A stretch of 64,000 nucleotides of DNA from Desulfobulbaceae bacterium DB1 (GTDB taxonomy: Bacteria > Desulfobacterota > Desulfobulbia > Desulfobulbales > SURF-16): the NCBI GenBank assembly GCA_001914235.1, contig MQUF01000014.1, positions 128,005-192,004 of the forward strand. Reading direction: 5' to 3'. The number at the start of each line of letters is the position of its first letter. Within the stretch, counting starts at the first letter, position 1. Positions 45,062 to 53,531 of this stretch are shown piece after piece. Position numbers and translations under genes: made by a program. The notes under the pieces are model-generated. The model saw only the letters and a list, made by a program, of their open reading frames with translations, was not told the DNA's origin and ran no database searches.

Positions 45062-45988
45062 TTATTTTTTTACCTTTTTCTGGGCCTTTACCTTTTTCTG
45101 AGCTTTTACTTTTTTCTGAGCTTTGACTTTTTTGGCAACAGGTTTGATCACCCGGACCGTATCGGTTGCAAGAAAGTCGCGTCCGTCAATCATGCTGCCG
45201 CTCACCACCAATTCGCTGGTCAGCGGGAAGGTCAGCGGTTCCACCGAGGTGGTGAACATGGTGCTCAGCGCGGCCCTGCTGAATTTGATGTTCAAATAGC
45301 CATCGTCGCTGATTACCGCCCTGTCGGCGGATATTTCTCCGTTCAGCAGGATGGAGGCGGTGTCGATGTCCTCAAGGGCAACGTCTTCTTCGGTAAAGAG
45401 CTTGCAGGTCACCCAGCGGCCTTTGGAGGCGAGATTCAATGTCTCCGGCGTGCAGAGAACGGTAGTGTCCACGGTGCCGCAGTCGGTCAGGCATACTGCC
45501 CGGGATGCCTCGCACTCGCTCCGGCACAGATCGATGTCAATCGCTCCTTCACAGTCCGCCAGGCACAGGTCGTAGCTTAACCAGCAATCGGCCTGGCATT
45601 GTTCGTCGCCGCTGTTGGACTGGAGGACGATGGTCTCGGTATCCGCGAGGGCGGGAGCCTCTTCATCGGCATTGCCCGCGTAAAGTGATACCGCAAGCTG
45701 GGTGATTTCATCTCCCTCGGGCAGGGGGAGTGTCTGGGTGAATGCGGTGTTGCAGGCTTCCGCGTCAAGCGGCAGCGGGCCGGCGAAAAGATCGATAAAG
45801 TAAGTGGCGTCAAGGGTGGAAAGCAGCGGGGTGATTTCCCTGGGCTCCGCGCAGCCGGAAAGCGTTCCCGTCACCACAACCGAATCCGGGGTCACGATGA
45901 TCGCATCGATGTTGTCTGCCCAGGCGTTTTGAGCTGCCGTTCCGGCAAGGATTCCCGCGAGAGCGAAAAATGTCATTTTTTTCTTCAT
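45062..45988 (-). CDS. exported protein with four CX3C motifs and Lys-rich tail
   Basis: The 308-aa protein has a signal peptide (cut after AWA). The middle part holds four CX3C motifs in series: CQADC, CLADC, CRSEC and CLTDC, spaced 6, 8 and 6 residues, plus single cysteines nearby. This is the layout of a helical hairpin held by disulfides (twin CX3C). The tail has three copies of KVKAQKK. The outer parts look beta-rich. AGGAG lies 8 bases before the ATG at 45988, although the frame is open to 46054. I do not recognise the family. It may be a surface or periplasmic disulfide-rich protein whose basic tail binds an acidic polymer. Confidence 0.65.
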   Translation of the reverse strand: MKKKMTFFALAGILAGTAAQNAWADNIDAIIVTPDSVVVTGTLSGCAEPREITPLLSTLDATYFIDLFAGPLPLDAEACNTAFTQTLPLPEGDEITQLAVSLYAGNADEEAPALADTETIVLQSNSGDEQCQADCWLSYDLCLADCEGAIDIDLCRSECEASRAVCLTDCGTVDTTVLCTPETLNLASKGRWVTCKLFTEEDVALEDIDTASILLNGEISADRAVISDDGYLNIKFSRAALSTMFTTSVEPLTFPLTSELVVSGSMIDGRDFLATDTVRVIKPVAKKVKAQKKVKAQKKVKAQKKVKK

Positions 45989-46367
45989 GTTTTCTTCTCC
46001 TGTTAAGAGTTTGGATGCTGGATAACCACATTGAAATGTATATTTCGTGTGCAACTGTTTGTCTTGTATTCAATAATCATGCCATGGCCTGTGGTGGCGC
46101 ATGGCGGCATTTTCCGTCGGGAGAACGTCACTTATCCGTATTTTTCAGGAAAACAATTAAAACATGTATAAAAAAACTTTAGTATACTGTGTGCAGTTTG
46201 TAAAATGTTAACTCGGCAAATGTGTGGGCCGGCATGGCTGGAAAGAAGCGATCCCCACCTCGGATGCATCACGGAAGAAGCCGGGAACGGGGTGAGCCGG
46301 GTTTTGGCGGGACCGGGACAGCCCGGCAGATGAAAAACGGGAAAACAACTACAGGGGGGAGGATTGC
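45989..46367. other. gene-free divergent promoter region
   Basis: This 379-base, A/T-rich interval lies between the divergent CX3C and alcohol dehydrogenase genes. It has a short palindrome AGTATACT at 46181-46188. No gene and no clear promoter are supported. Confidence 0.4.
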
Positions 46368-47513
46368 ATGTTTGATTTTGACTTTCATAACCCGACAAAG
46401 ATACTTTTCGGGCGTGGCAGGGAAACGGAAATCGGCAAAGAATTACAGGCTGCCGGCATCGGCAAGGTCCTTTTTCTGTATGGCAGGGATTCGATTAAAA
46501 AATCAGGTCTTTGGGATCGAATTGTCGCAAGCCTGCAACAAAATAACATTGCCTGGGTCGAGCATGCCGGGGTGGTGTCCAACCCGGTGATTTCCCATAC
46601 CCGGCTTGGCGTTGATCTGGCAAAAAAAGAAAGGGTTGATGCCGTTCTCGCGGTGGGCGGCGGTTCGGTGCTGGATGAAGGCAAGGCCATCGCCGTTGGC
46701 GCCCTGAGTGACGATGATGTCTGGGATTATTTTGTCGGCAAGGAGGTTGTCGCCGCCCTGCCGGTGTTTGCCGTGCTTACTTTGGCTGCAACCGGCAGCG
46801 AGATGAACGGCAATGCTGTGGTGACAAACGAGGAAACCCGGCAGAAGTACAATATCGCCTCTATCCACGTTTATCCGCGGGTGTCCATCCTTAATCCCGA
46901 GCTCACCTGCACGGTGCCGCCGAATTACTCGGCGTATGGGGCGGTGGATGCCGTCGCCCATGTGATCGAGGGCTACTTTACCCGCCGTGGAGGCACGCAC
47001 CTGCAGGACCGGCTGGTCGAAGGCATTATTAAAACAGTGATCGAGACAAACAACATCATCATGAAGGCGCCTGCCGATTATGCGGCCAGGGCGGAATTCA
47101 TGTGGGCCGCGACCCTGGCCCTGAACGGTCTGACCACCGCCGGGCTTGACGAGTACAGTTTCCCGAACCACATGATCGAGCATGCGCTCAGCGCCATTTA
47201 CAATATCGCCCATGGGGCGGGGCTTGCCATCGTCATTCCCGCCTGGATGAAATGGTATTCCCCCAGGTGTCCCGAGCGTTTTCAACGTTTTTCCCTGGAA
47301 ATATTCGGCCTCCACGGGGTTGAGGCCGGCATCGATGCCCTGGAAAACTGGTTTGCCGCAATCGGCGCCCCAACCCGTCTTTCGCATGTCGGCATCAAGG
47401 AGCACGACATCGATCAGATTGCCGACAATGCCTTTGGGCTTGCGACCCAGTGGGGCATTGCCGGGATATATCCGCGCAAGGCCATTGCCGAAATTCTTCG
47501 CTTCGCGGTCTGA
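46368..47513 (+). CDS. iron-dependent alcohol dehydrogenase (YqhD/BDH-like)
   Basis: The 381-aa enzyme has the group-III Fe-ADH layout: N-terminal FDFHNPTKILFGRG, nucleotide loop GGGSVLDEGKAIA, and metal ligands Asp and His in VDAVAH, His in FPNHMIEH and His in NIAHGAGLA. These four ligands are all present. The FHNPTKI start is typical of the YqhD/butanol dehydrogenase branch, which reduces aldehydes with NADPH. GGGGGAGGA precedes the ATG. It is followed 14 bases later by a yqaA-type gene. The physiological aldehyde is unknown. Confidence 0.93.
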   Translation: MFDFDFHNPTKILFGRGRETEIGKELQAAGIGKVLFLYGRDSIKKSGLWDRIVASLQQNNIAWVEHAGVVSNPVISHTRLGVDLAKKERVDAVLAVGGGSVLDEGKAIAVGALSDDDVWDYFVGKEVVAALPVFAVLTLAATGSEMNGNAVVTNEETRQKYNIASIHVYPRVSILNPELTCTVPPNYSAYGAVDAVAHVIEGYFTRRGGTHLQDRLVEGIIKTVIETNNIIMKAPADYAARAEFMWAATLALNGLTTAGLDEYSFPNHMIEHALSAIYNIAHGAGLAIVIPAWMKWYSPRCPERFQRFSLEIFGLHGVEAGIDALENWFAAIGAPTRLSHVGIKEHDIDQIADNAFGLATQWGIAGIYPRKAIAEILRFAV

Positions 47514-47527
47514 AGCCGAGCAGGGGA

Positions 47528-47977
47528 ATGGAAGATTTTCTGATCGCAAACGGGCTGCCTGCCCTGTTTTTTCTCAGTTTTCTTGCGGCAACCGTGCTTC
47601 CCCTGGGCTCGGAATGGCTGCTGGTCGCCCTGGTGCTGAACCGGCTGCCGCTTGCATCGGTGGTTGCGACGGCAACGGTCGGCAACTATCTGGGGGCCTG
47701 CACCACCTATGGCATCGGCCTGTGGGGGGCGACTTTTCTGGTGCGGAAGATGGTCGGCATAAATGATAACGATCTGGCCAGGGCGCAGGGCTTCTACCGG
47801 AAATACGGGAGCTGGTCGCTTTTATTCTCCTGGGTGCCCGTGGTGGGCGATCCTCTCTGCCTGATCGGCGGCATGATGCGGATGAATTTTGTCCTTTTTT
47901 CCCTGCTGGTTGTTGCCGGCAAGCTGGCCCGCTATCTGGCGATAGGCATGATAACCGCTTCCGTCATGGCTGAATGA
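47528..47977 (+). CDS. YqaA/DedA-like membrane protein
   Basis: The 149-aa membrane protein has about four helices and a DedA/SNARE-associated core: FLAATVLPLGSEWLLVALVL, ATVGNYLGACTTYGIG, and RKYGSWSLLFSWVPVVGDPLCLIGGMMRM. The YqaA family has this size. AGGGG lies just before the ATG at 47528. DedA proteins are thought to flip or traffic lipids; YqaA has no established substrate. Confidence 0.88.
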   Translation: MEDFLIANGLPALFFLSFLAATVLPLGSEWLLVALVLNRLPLASVVATATVGNYLGACTTYGIGLWGATFLVRKMVGINDNDLARAQGFYRKYGSWSLLFSWVPVVGDPLCLIGGMMRMNFVLFSLLVVAGKLARYLAIGMITASVMAE

Positions 47978-48062
47978 TTTTTTTTGTCGTGTATAAGGGG
48001 GAATTGTCTCATTTCCCGTTTCCTTCGGTTGGAACATACGAAAATAAAATGGAATGGTTGCG

Positions 48063-50042
48063 ATGCAAGAAAAACCCTCTTACGAAGAATTGGAAAAAAA
48101 AGTCCATGACCTTGAACAACAAGCGGTTGCCCGGCGTGAGGCGGCGGTCGCCATGGAGGAGCTGGTCGCCCGGTACGGCGACCTGGTGGACAATGCCAGC
48201 GATCTCATTCACAGCGTGACTCCGGATGGTTCCTTTCTTTATGTCAACAAGGCCTGGAAGGAGGTGCTCGGCTATTCCGATGCCGAGATAGCTCAGTTGA
48301 AATTAATGGACATCGTTGATCCGGATTGCCGGGAAAGGTGCCGCGACATTTTTCTTTGCCTCATTCAGGGAGAAAGGCTTGACCGGAATGAAACCGTTTT
48401 TGTGGCCAAGGACGGCAGGAAGATTCTGGTTGAAGGACGTTGCACCACCAAGTTCAAGGATGGCGTGCCCGTTGCCATGACCGGTATTTTCCGGGACATC
48501 GGCGAGCGGGTCAGAAGCGAACAGGCCTTGCATGAAAGTGAAAGGCGCTACCGGGATCTTTTTGAAAATGCCCATGACCTGATTCAGATCGTGCGCCCGG
48601 ACGGGCATCTTCTGTTTGTCAACCGGGCCTGGCGGGAGACATTCGGTTACGATCAGGAGGAAATCGAAAATCTTTCCATTTTTGACCTCATTGCCCCCGA
48701 ATGCACCGAGCACTGTCAGCAGACCTTCCAGCGCGTCATGTCCGAGGAAAAGGTGCAGGAAATAGGCGGAAACACGGTTTTCATGACCAAGGAAGGGAGA
48801 AGGGTCGTTATTGAAGGCAATGCCTGCTGCAAGTTCCAGGACGGCAACCCCGTATCCACCCAGTGCATTTTCCGTGATGTCACGGAAAAAAGGAGAATGG
48901 AGTCGGAATTGCTGAAGGCCCAGAAGCTGGAATCGGTGGGTATTTTTGCCGGCGGAATCGCCCATGATTTCAATAATCTGCTCACCGCCATTCTCGGCAA
49001 CATCTCGCTTGCCAAGATGTTTCTGCAGCCGAATGATCCGGTTTTCAAACGGCTGGAAATGACTGAAAAGGCCTCCCAGCAGGCCAAAGGCCTGACCCAG
49101 CAGCTTCTTACCTTTTCCAAGGGCGGTGCTCCGATTAAAAAAATTACTTCCATCGCGGATTTGATAAGGGACTCCAGCAGTTTCATCCTGCGGGGCGCCA
49201 ATATTCGCTGCGAATTTCAGCTGGCCGAGGATCTGTGGCCGCTTGAAGTGGATGAAGGGCAACTCAGCCAGGTGACGCAGAATCTGACCATCAACGCCTG
49301 CCAGGCCATGCCGGATGGCGGGGTGTTGACAATCAGCACGGCAAATTATATCGCCGATGAAGGAAACTGTCTCGGGCTGCGTCCGGGCCGCTATGTGCAA
49401 ATAGCTTTTACTGATCAGGGAAGCGGTATCCCGCCGGAAAATATCACCAAGATATTCGACCCCTATTTTTCCAGCAAGCAGAGCGGCAGCGGCCTCGGAC
49501 TGGCCGTCGCCTATTCGATCATCAAAAAACATGACGGCAGTATCACGGCTGATTCCGAAATCGGCCGGGGATCAACTTTTTCCATCTACCTTCCCGCCTC
49601 GGCGAAAAATCATGTGCCGCATCCGAAAAATGAAAAATCTTCCGACCCCGCCCCTTCCGGCAAGGGCCGGATTCTGATCATGGACGATGAAGAGATCGTT
49701 CGGGAAATTGCCGCGGAAATGCTCAACTATCTCGGCTGTGAAAGCGCGCAGGCCGGAGACGGCAAGGAGGCAATTGAAATGTATATGAAGGCGAAAGAGG
49801 AGGGGACCCCTTTTGATGCGGTGCTCATGGACCTGACCATCGCCGGCGGCATGGGCGGCAGGGAGGCCATTGCCCGCTTGCTCGAACTCGATCCGGAAAT
49901 CAAGGCGGTGGTGTCAAGCGGCTATGCCAATGATCCCATTATGGCCAACTTCCGTGACTATGGTTTTTGCGGGGTGGTTCCCAAGCCTTATAAGCTGCAC
50001 GAACTCAGTTCGACCGTTTGCGGGATTATGCGGAAAACCTGA
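48063..50042 (+). CDS. hybrid histidine kinase with two PAS domains and a receiver
   Basis: This cytosolic sensor of about 659 aa has a short coiled-coil start, PAS 1 (DLVDNASDLIHSVTPDGSFL), PAS 2 (DLFENAHDLIQIVRPDGHLL), a HisKA domain with the phosphorylated His in GGIAHDFNNLL, a HATPase domain (NLTINACQAM, later DQGSGIPPENITKIFDPYF) and a C-terminal receiver with the acceptor Asp in AVLMDLTI. There is no membrane segment. The ATG at 48063 has GGA upstream; an ATG at 48054 is an alternative. No response-regulator gene follows, so the partner is unknown. Confidence 0.9.
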   Translation: MQEKPSYEELEKKVHDLEQQAVARREAAVAMEELVARYGDLVDNASDLIHSVTPDGSFLYVNKAWKEVLGYSDAEIAQLKLMDIVDPDCRERCRDIFLCLIQGERLDRNETVFVAKDGRKILVEGRCTTKFKDGVPVAMTGIFRDIGERVRSEQALHESERRYRDLFENAHDLIQIVRPDGHLLFVNRAWRETFGYDQEEIENLSIFDLIAPECTEHCQQTFQRVMSEEKVQEIGGNTVFMTKEGRRVVIEGNACCKFQDGNPVSTQCIFRDVTEKRRMESELLKAQKLESVGIFAGGIAHDFNNLLTAILGNISLAKMFLQPNDPVFKRLEMTEKASQQAKGLTQQLLTFSKGGAPIKKITSIADLIRDSSSFILRGANIRCEFQLAEDLWPLEVDEGQLSQVTQNLTINACQAMPDGGVLTISTANYIADEGNCLGLRPGRYVQIAFTDQGSGIPPENITKIFDPYFSSKQSGSGLGLAVAYSIIKKHDGSITADSEIGRGSTFSIYLPASAKNHVPHPKNEKSSDPAPSGKGRILIMDDEEIVREIAAEMLNYLGCESAQAGDGKEAIEMYMKAKEEGTPFDAVLMDLTIAGGMGGREAIARLLELDPEIKAVVSSGYANDPIMANFRDYGFCGVVPKPYKLHELSSTVCGIMRKT

Positions 50043-50232
50043 CAGAAGACACCTTTTCCAGAGGTGAGTTTGACTTTTTGAGATGTTCGATGTGGCAATG
50101 TAAAATAAATCTGTTTGAATGTATAAGCAGTCCACATTGCAAGAAACCTCCAAGTGGTTCAAAATGTTTGTAATGAGACAAACGGCTGGATCGAGATGGG
50201 CTCGTCCAGAAAGAGACCACAAGGAGGTTTCC

Positions 50233-50712
50233 ATGAGAACACTTTACTACATTGGGTTGGATGTTCACAAGAAACTGATTGCTTATTGCATCAAGACGTT
50301 AGATGGCCGTATCGTCGGACAGGGAATGATTGGTGCTGACAGGATGTCAGTTGGTGAATGGGTCAATGGATTACCTGGCCTCTGGGTGGGAGCGATGGAG
50401 GCAACCATTTTCACAGGGTGGATCTATGATTTCCTTTCTCCCCATGCGGTTGAGGTAAAAGTGGCGCATCCCCAGATGCTCAAGGCCATCACCACTGCCA
50501 AGAAGAAAAACGATCGAGCCGATGCCGCGATGCTCGCCGATCTCTTGAATCTGGGGTCAAGTCTGCTCTTAGCTCATTGTCGAGGCGAACGCAACGAACA
50601 CGATGAGAAAATTAGGAGACCACGTTTTGTGGAGCAAAGGTTGGAAGTGGTACACTTTTTATTGCCATTTTTGGGATACTTTTACGTTGCCAGTGACAAG
50701 CCAAAAAGCTGA
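50233..50712 (+). pseudogene. truncated IS110-family transposase
   Basis: Residues 1-105 are the IS110 DEDD catalytic half: Asp10 in YIGLDVHK, Glu56 in GAMEATIF, and Asp94/Asp97 in KKNDRADAAMLADLL. AAGGAGG lies just before the start. After about 50548 the homology ends at once and the frame runs on through unrelated residues to 50712; the second, Ser-containing DUF half is missing. The break matches the start of GGGGTCAAGTCTGCTC, which may be the edge of another inserted element. The transposase is therefore inactive. Confidence 0.8.
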
Positions 50713-50855
50713 AGAGCCGAAAGAGAACGCTGGATTAAGGATGACTGGAGATTTTTAAAAATGAAATTCTCCCGGGCACGCCAGTTATCGCCAAAAACGG
50801 CTTTTTCTGCAGACTCGTTCGCCAAAAGGAATGAATCCTGCTGAGTTATTGACAA

Positions 50856-51230
50856 TCAATAAAACGAAAATGGCGAACCAATTTCAATTGACAGCCAGTG
50901 TTTCAGCCTGTCATTGAGGCGATGCACTGTCCCACCCGGCCTGTAGCCATCCTCCGCGCATGCCTCATGGAAAAGATCTGCCGGTACCGGTATCTTGGCA
51001 ATTTCTACGGCCTCTTTCATGTTTCTTCGGATAAGAGTTGCCTGTGGTGGCGTTTCCCAGTCAAAGAGAACAAAATATATTGACTGATCATTACCGCTGA
51101 CAAAATCATTGCCGCGTGACCAGCCTGCTCCCCATTCGAGATACATATCCACAGCTTTTTCAGGAGTCATATTCCAGTCCACCGCATTTAGAATTTCTCG
51201 ATGTTTTTTCAACTCATTTGTTGTCATCAT
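50856..51230 (-). CDS. DVU0772-type small protein
   Basis: The 124-aa protein begins MMTTNELKKHREILNAVDWNMTPEKAVDMYLEWGAGW (core ILNAVDWNMTPEKAV), followed by a beta part YFVLFDWETPPQATLIRRNMKEA and a C-terminal helix with LNDRLKHWLSIEI. This resembles the DVU0772 family known from sulfate reducers; function is unknown. GGGGAG lies 6 bases before the ATG at 51230; a longer frame to 51290 lacks one. Local base composition is richer in A/T than the flanks, and the gene sits next to the broken IS110 copy, so recent insertion around it is likely. Confidence 0.6.
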   Translation of the reverse strand: MMTTNELKKHREILNAVDWNMTPEKAVDMYLEWGAGWSRGNDFVSGNDQSIYFVLFDWETPPQATLIRRNMKEAVEIAKIPVPADLFHEACAEDGYRPGGTVHRLNDRLKHWLSIEIGSPFSFY

Positions 51231-51751
51231 GGTCCACTCCCCTTGGTAAAAAGTATAACCTTCCTGAATCAGTGACGACACAGTTTGCAAAAATGCATAT
51301 GGTTGCTGTGTCTCATTTTTTCAATCTACCTCAGTTAACCAGAGTATCCCTTGACTTAAGTCAATTGTTTTACCTTTGCTATTCAGTATGAGGGAAAATA
51401 CATAGAGAATTGAGGCAATACTGATGGGTGTAAAGGGGGGGGCAGAGTGAAATTAAATTCCCGAAAGAGGATCCGCTCCGCCGGTCTCCCTGCCAACCAG
51501 AAGATCATCCCCGTCACTGCCCGGGGTGGCATTGAAACCCTTGGTTCTGTCGCCGCCGGACTGGACGATGCCGATCAAAAACTGGAAATCAGCCCTGAAT
51601 CAGTTCCGCATCATGTTTGCAGAGAGGCTGCCGGAATTTTGATCACAAAAACCATTTACACAAAATTCTTTACAGGACCATTTCGCGGTAATTTTTTGTC
51701 GCGTATACTTCGTGAAAACATTGAAGAATCAAATGAAAGAGGCGCAAGGCG
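51231..51751. other. interval with only a doubtful ORF
   Basis: A GTG-started frame of 103 codons (51447-51758, plus) is preceded by a G-rich run, but its composition is not like a known protein and it ends inside the ABC permease stop. I do not call it. A TTTTTTGTCGCGTATA string lies at 51692-51707, matching 15 of 16 bases at 47980-47995. The region looks like decayed sequence. Confidence 0.4.
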
Positions 51752-52510
51752 TTACTGAATAAGCCGTCTTCTCAGTAAAGAGACAGCCAACCGGCAGGTC
51801 AGCAGGGTCAGCAGGGCCGAGCCGATTATTTTCATCATCCACGGCTGATCAAACTGGCCGTAGCAGAGCATGCGGGACAAGGTGACAATCGGGGTGAGCG
51901 GTAACAATTCAAAAATTGTCCTGGCCGTATCCGGGATGGAAGCCAGGGGAAAGAAAATACCGGAGAAGAGAAAAAGGGGGGTCAACACCAGCGAGATGAA
52001 ATAGTTGAAGAATTCGTAATTGTCGGCAAGGGTTGTCATGATGAGGCCGAATGCCGCAAAAAATATCCCGCAGAGAAAAAGCAGCGGCAGGAGGAGCATG
52101 GTCCAGGGGGAAGGCCAGACGCCGAAAAGAGGGAGGGCTGCCAGCATGATGATGCCGGACAAAAGCCCTTTGCCGGCACCCCAGAAAATTTCTCCCATGG
52201 CAATATCCGTTATGTCGAGAGGGGTCATGAGGATGGCCTCGTAAGTTTTCTGGATGGACAGCCTGGTATACGAACCGTAGGTCGTTTCAAAGGCGGCGCT
52301 GTACATCACCGATGAGACGGCCAGGCCCGGCGCGAGAAACTGCAGGTAGGTCAGACCGTCAATGGGGCCGACATCCCTGCCCAGCCCGTACCCCATGGCC
52401 AGGAGAAAGAGCAGCGGTTGGCCCAGATTGCCGATCAGGGTGGCCATGATGTGCTTGCGCCAAACCAGGCTGTTGCGCAGCACGATTGTCTGGAAACGGA
52501 AGAGTTTCAT
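51752..52510 (-). CDS. ABC-2 type permease (NodJ-like)
   Basis: The 252-aa membrane protein has six helices and the ABC-2 pattern: RKHIMATLIGNLGQPLLFLLAMGYGLG, GLAVSSVMYSAAFETTYGSYTR, and TLADNYEFFNYFISLVLTPLFLFSGIFFPL (core FFNYFISLVLTPLFLFSGI). This form is seen in NodJ-like exporters of polysaccharides, lipids or drugs. The start overlaps the stop of the ATPase gene by 4 bases. Substrate unknown. Confidence 0.9.
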   Translation of the reverse strand: MKLFRFQTIVLRNSLVWRKHIMATLIGNLGQPLLFLLAMGYGLGRDVGPIDGLTYLQFLAPGLAVSSVMYSAAFETTYGSYTRLSIQKTYEAILMTPLDITDIAMGEIFWGAGKGLLSGIIMLAALPLFGVWPSPWTMLLLPLLFLCGIFFAAFGLIMTTLADNYEFFNYFISLVLTPLFLFSGIFFPLASIPDTARTIFELLPLTPIVTLSRMLCYGQFDQPWMMKIIGSALLTLLTCRLAVSLLRRRLIQ

Positions 52511-53442
52511 GATTCCCTCAATGAGCGGCCTGTCAACTGGATAAAGAGATCCTCCAGGTTGGCCGGTCTGCGCAGCCAGCCGCGGGAGTTCTTCAGCAGG
52601 GATTCAAGCTGGGTGCAATCCTCCTGGGTGTAGGCGTAAAGTTTGTCGCTTACCCGTTCGGTGGAGGCGTTGCACTTTTTGAAGGATGCCTCCAGGGCGT
52701 CAAGTTCCGTTGTCGTTCCCTCCACCTCAAAAACATCAATGCCGACCAATTCGGTGATCAGTTGCCGGGGATCGCCCTGGGCGACGATGGTGCCGTGATC
52801 AAGAATGAGCACCCGGTTGCTGAGCCGCTCCACCTCGTCGAGATAGTGGCTGGTCAGCAGCATGGTGGTTCCCTTTTCCTGCAGGATCTCAAGCCGTTGC
52901 CAGATCAGATGCCGGGCCTGGGGGTCAAGGCCCACGGTGGGTTCATCGAGAATGAGCAGTTGCGGGTCGTGAATAAGGGCCCGGGCAAGCAGCAGTCTCC
53001 GGCGTTGTCCGCCTGACAGATGTTCGATGATTTCATTTTTTCTGGTGGCAAGGGCAAAAAAATGGAGCAGTTCCTCGGTTTTTTGCAGGGCGATTTTGCG
53101 GGGGATATTGAAATAGGCGGCATAGATCAGCAGATTTTCCGCCACCGTCAGGTCGGGGTCCAGACTGTCGGCCTGGGGCACAACACCGATAAACCGTTTG
53201 GCTTCGCTTTGCTGCCGCGGCATCTCCCGATCGAGAATACGGATGGTGCCGCTGCTTTTTTCCACCAGCCCGAGCAGCATCTTGATGGAAGTCGTCTTGC
53301 CTGCTCCGTTCGGGCCGAGAAATCCCAGGCATTCACCCCGCTTGAGGTCAAAGCTGATGCCGTCCACGGCGCGGCGGTCACCGAATGATTTGCAGAGCTG
53401 CTTGACGCTGACAATGATGTCCGGCTCGGAGTCGATATTCAT
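52507..53442 (-). CDS. ABC transporter ATPase (NodI-like)
   Basis: The 311-aa ATPase carries Walker A GPNGAGKTT, signature LSGGQRRRLLLARA and Walker B LLILDEPTVGLDP, then a C-terminal DUF4162-like tail. This is the NodI/DrrA layout. A TATAAT on the minus strand ends only 8 bases before the ATG, which would give an almost leaderless transcript; the -35 is poor. It is followed by the permease with a 4-base overlap. Confidence 0.92.
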   Translation of the reverse strand: MNIDSEPDIIVSVKQLCKSFGDRRAVDGISFDLKRGECLGFLGPNGAGKTTSIKMLLGLVEKSSGTIRILDREMPRQQSEAKRFIGVVPQADSLDPDLTVAENLLIYAAYFNIPRKIALQKTEELLHFFALATRKNEIIEHLSGGQRRRLLLARALIHDPQLLILDEPTVGLDPQARHLIWQRLEILQEKGTTMLLTSHYLDEVERLSNRVLILDHGTIVAQGDPRQLITELVGIDVFEVEGTTTELDALEASFKKCNASTERVSDKLYAYTQEDCTQLESLLKNSRGWLRRPANLEDLFIQLTGRSLRES

Positions 53443-53531
53443 GATCCCTGATTATACAACACGGTGACGGACTTTCACCCTTTTTGATCGGTGATGGATT
53501 CGTAAAAAAAAATTCACCTTTTTTTGTCCGT

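Noticed and set aside
51447-51758. 103-codon plus-strand ORF with GTG start
   Set aside because: No recognisable domain, doubtful start, ends inside the neighbouring gene; it lies in a decayed region.
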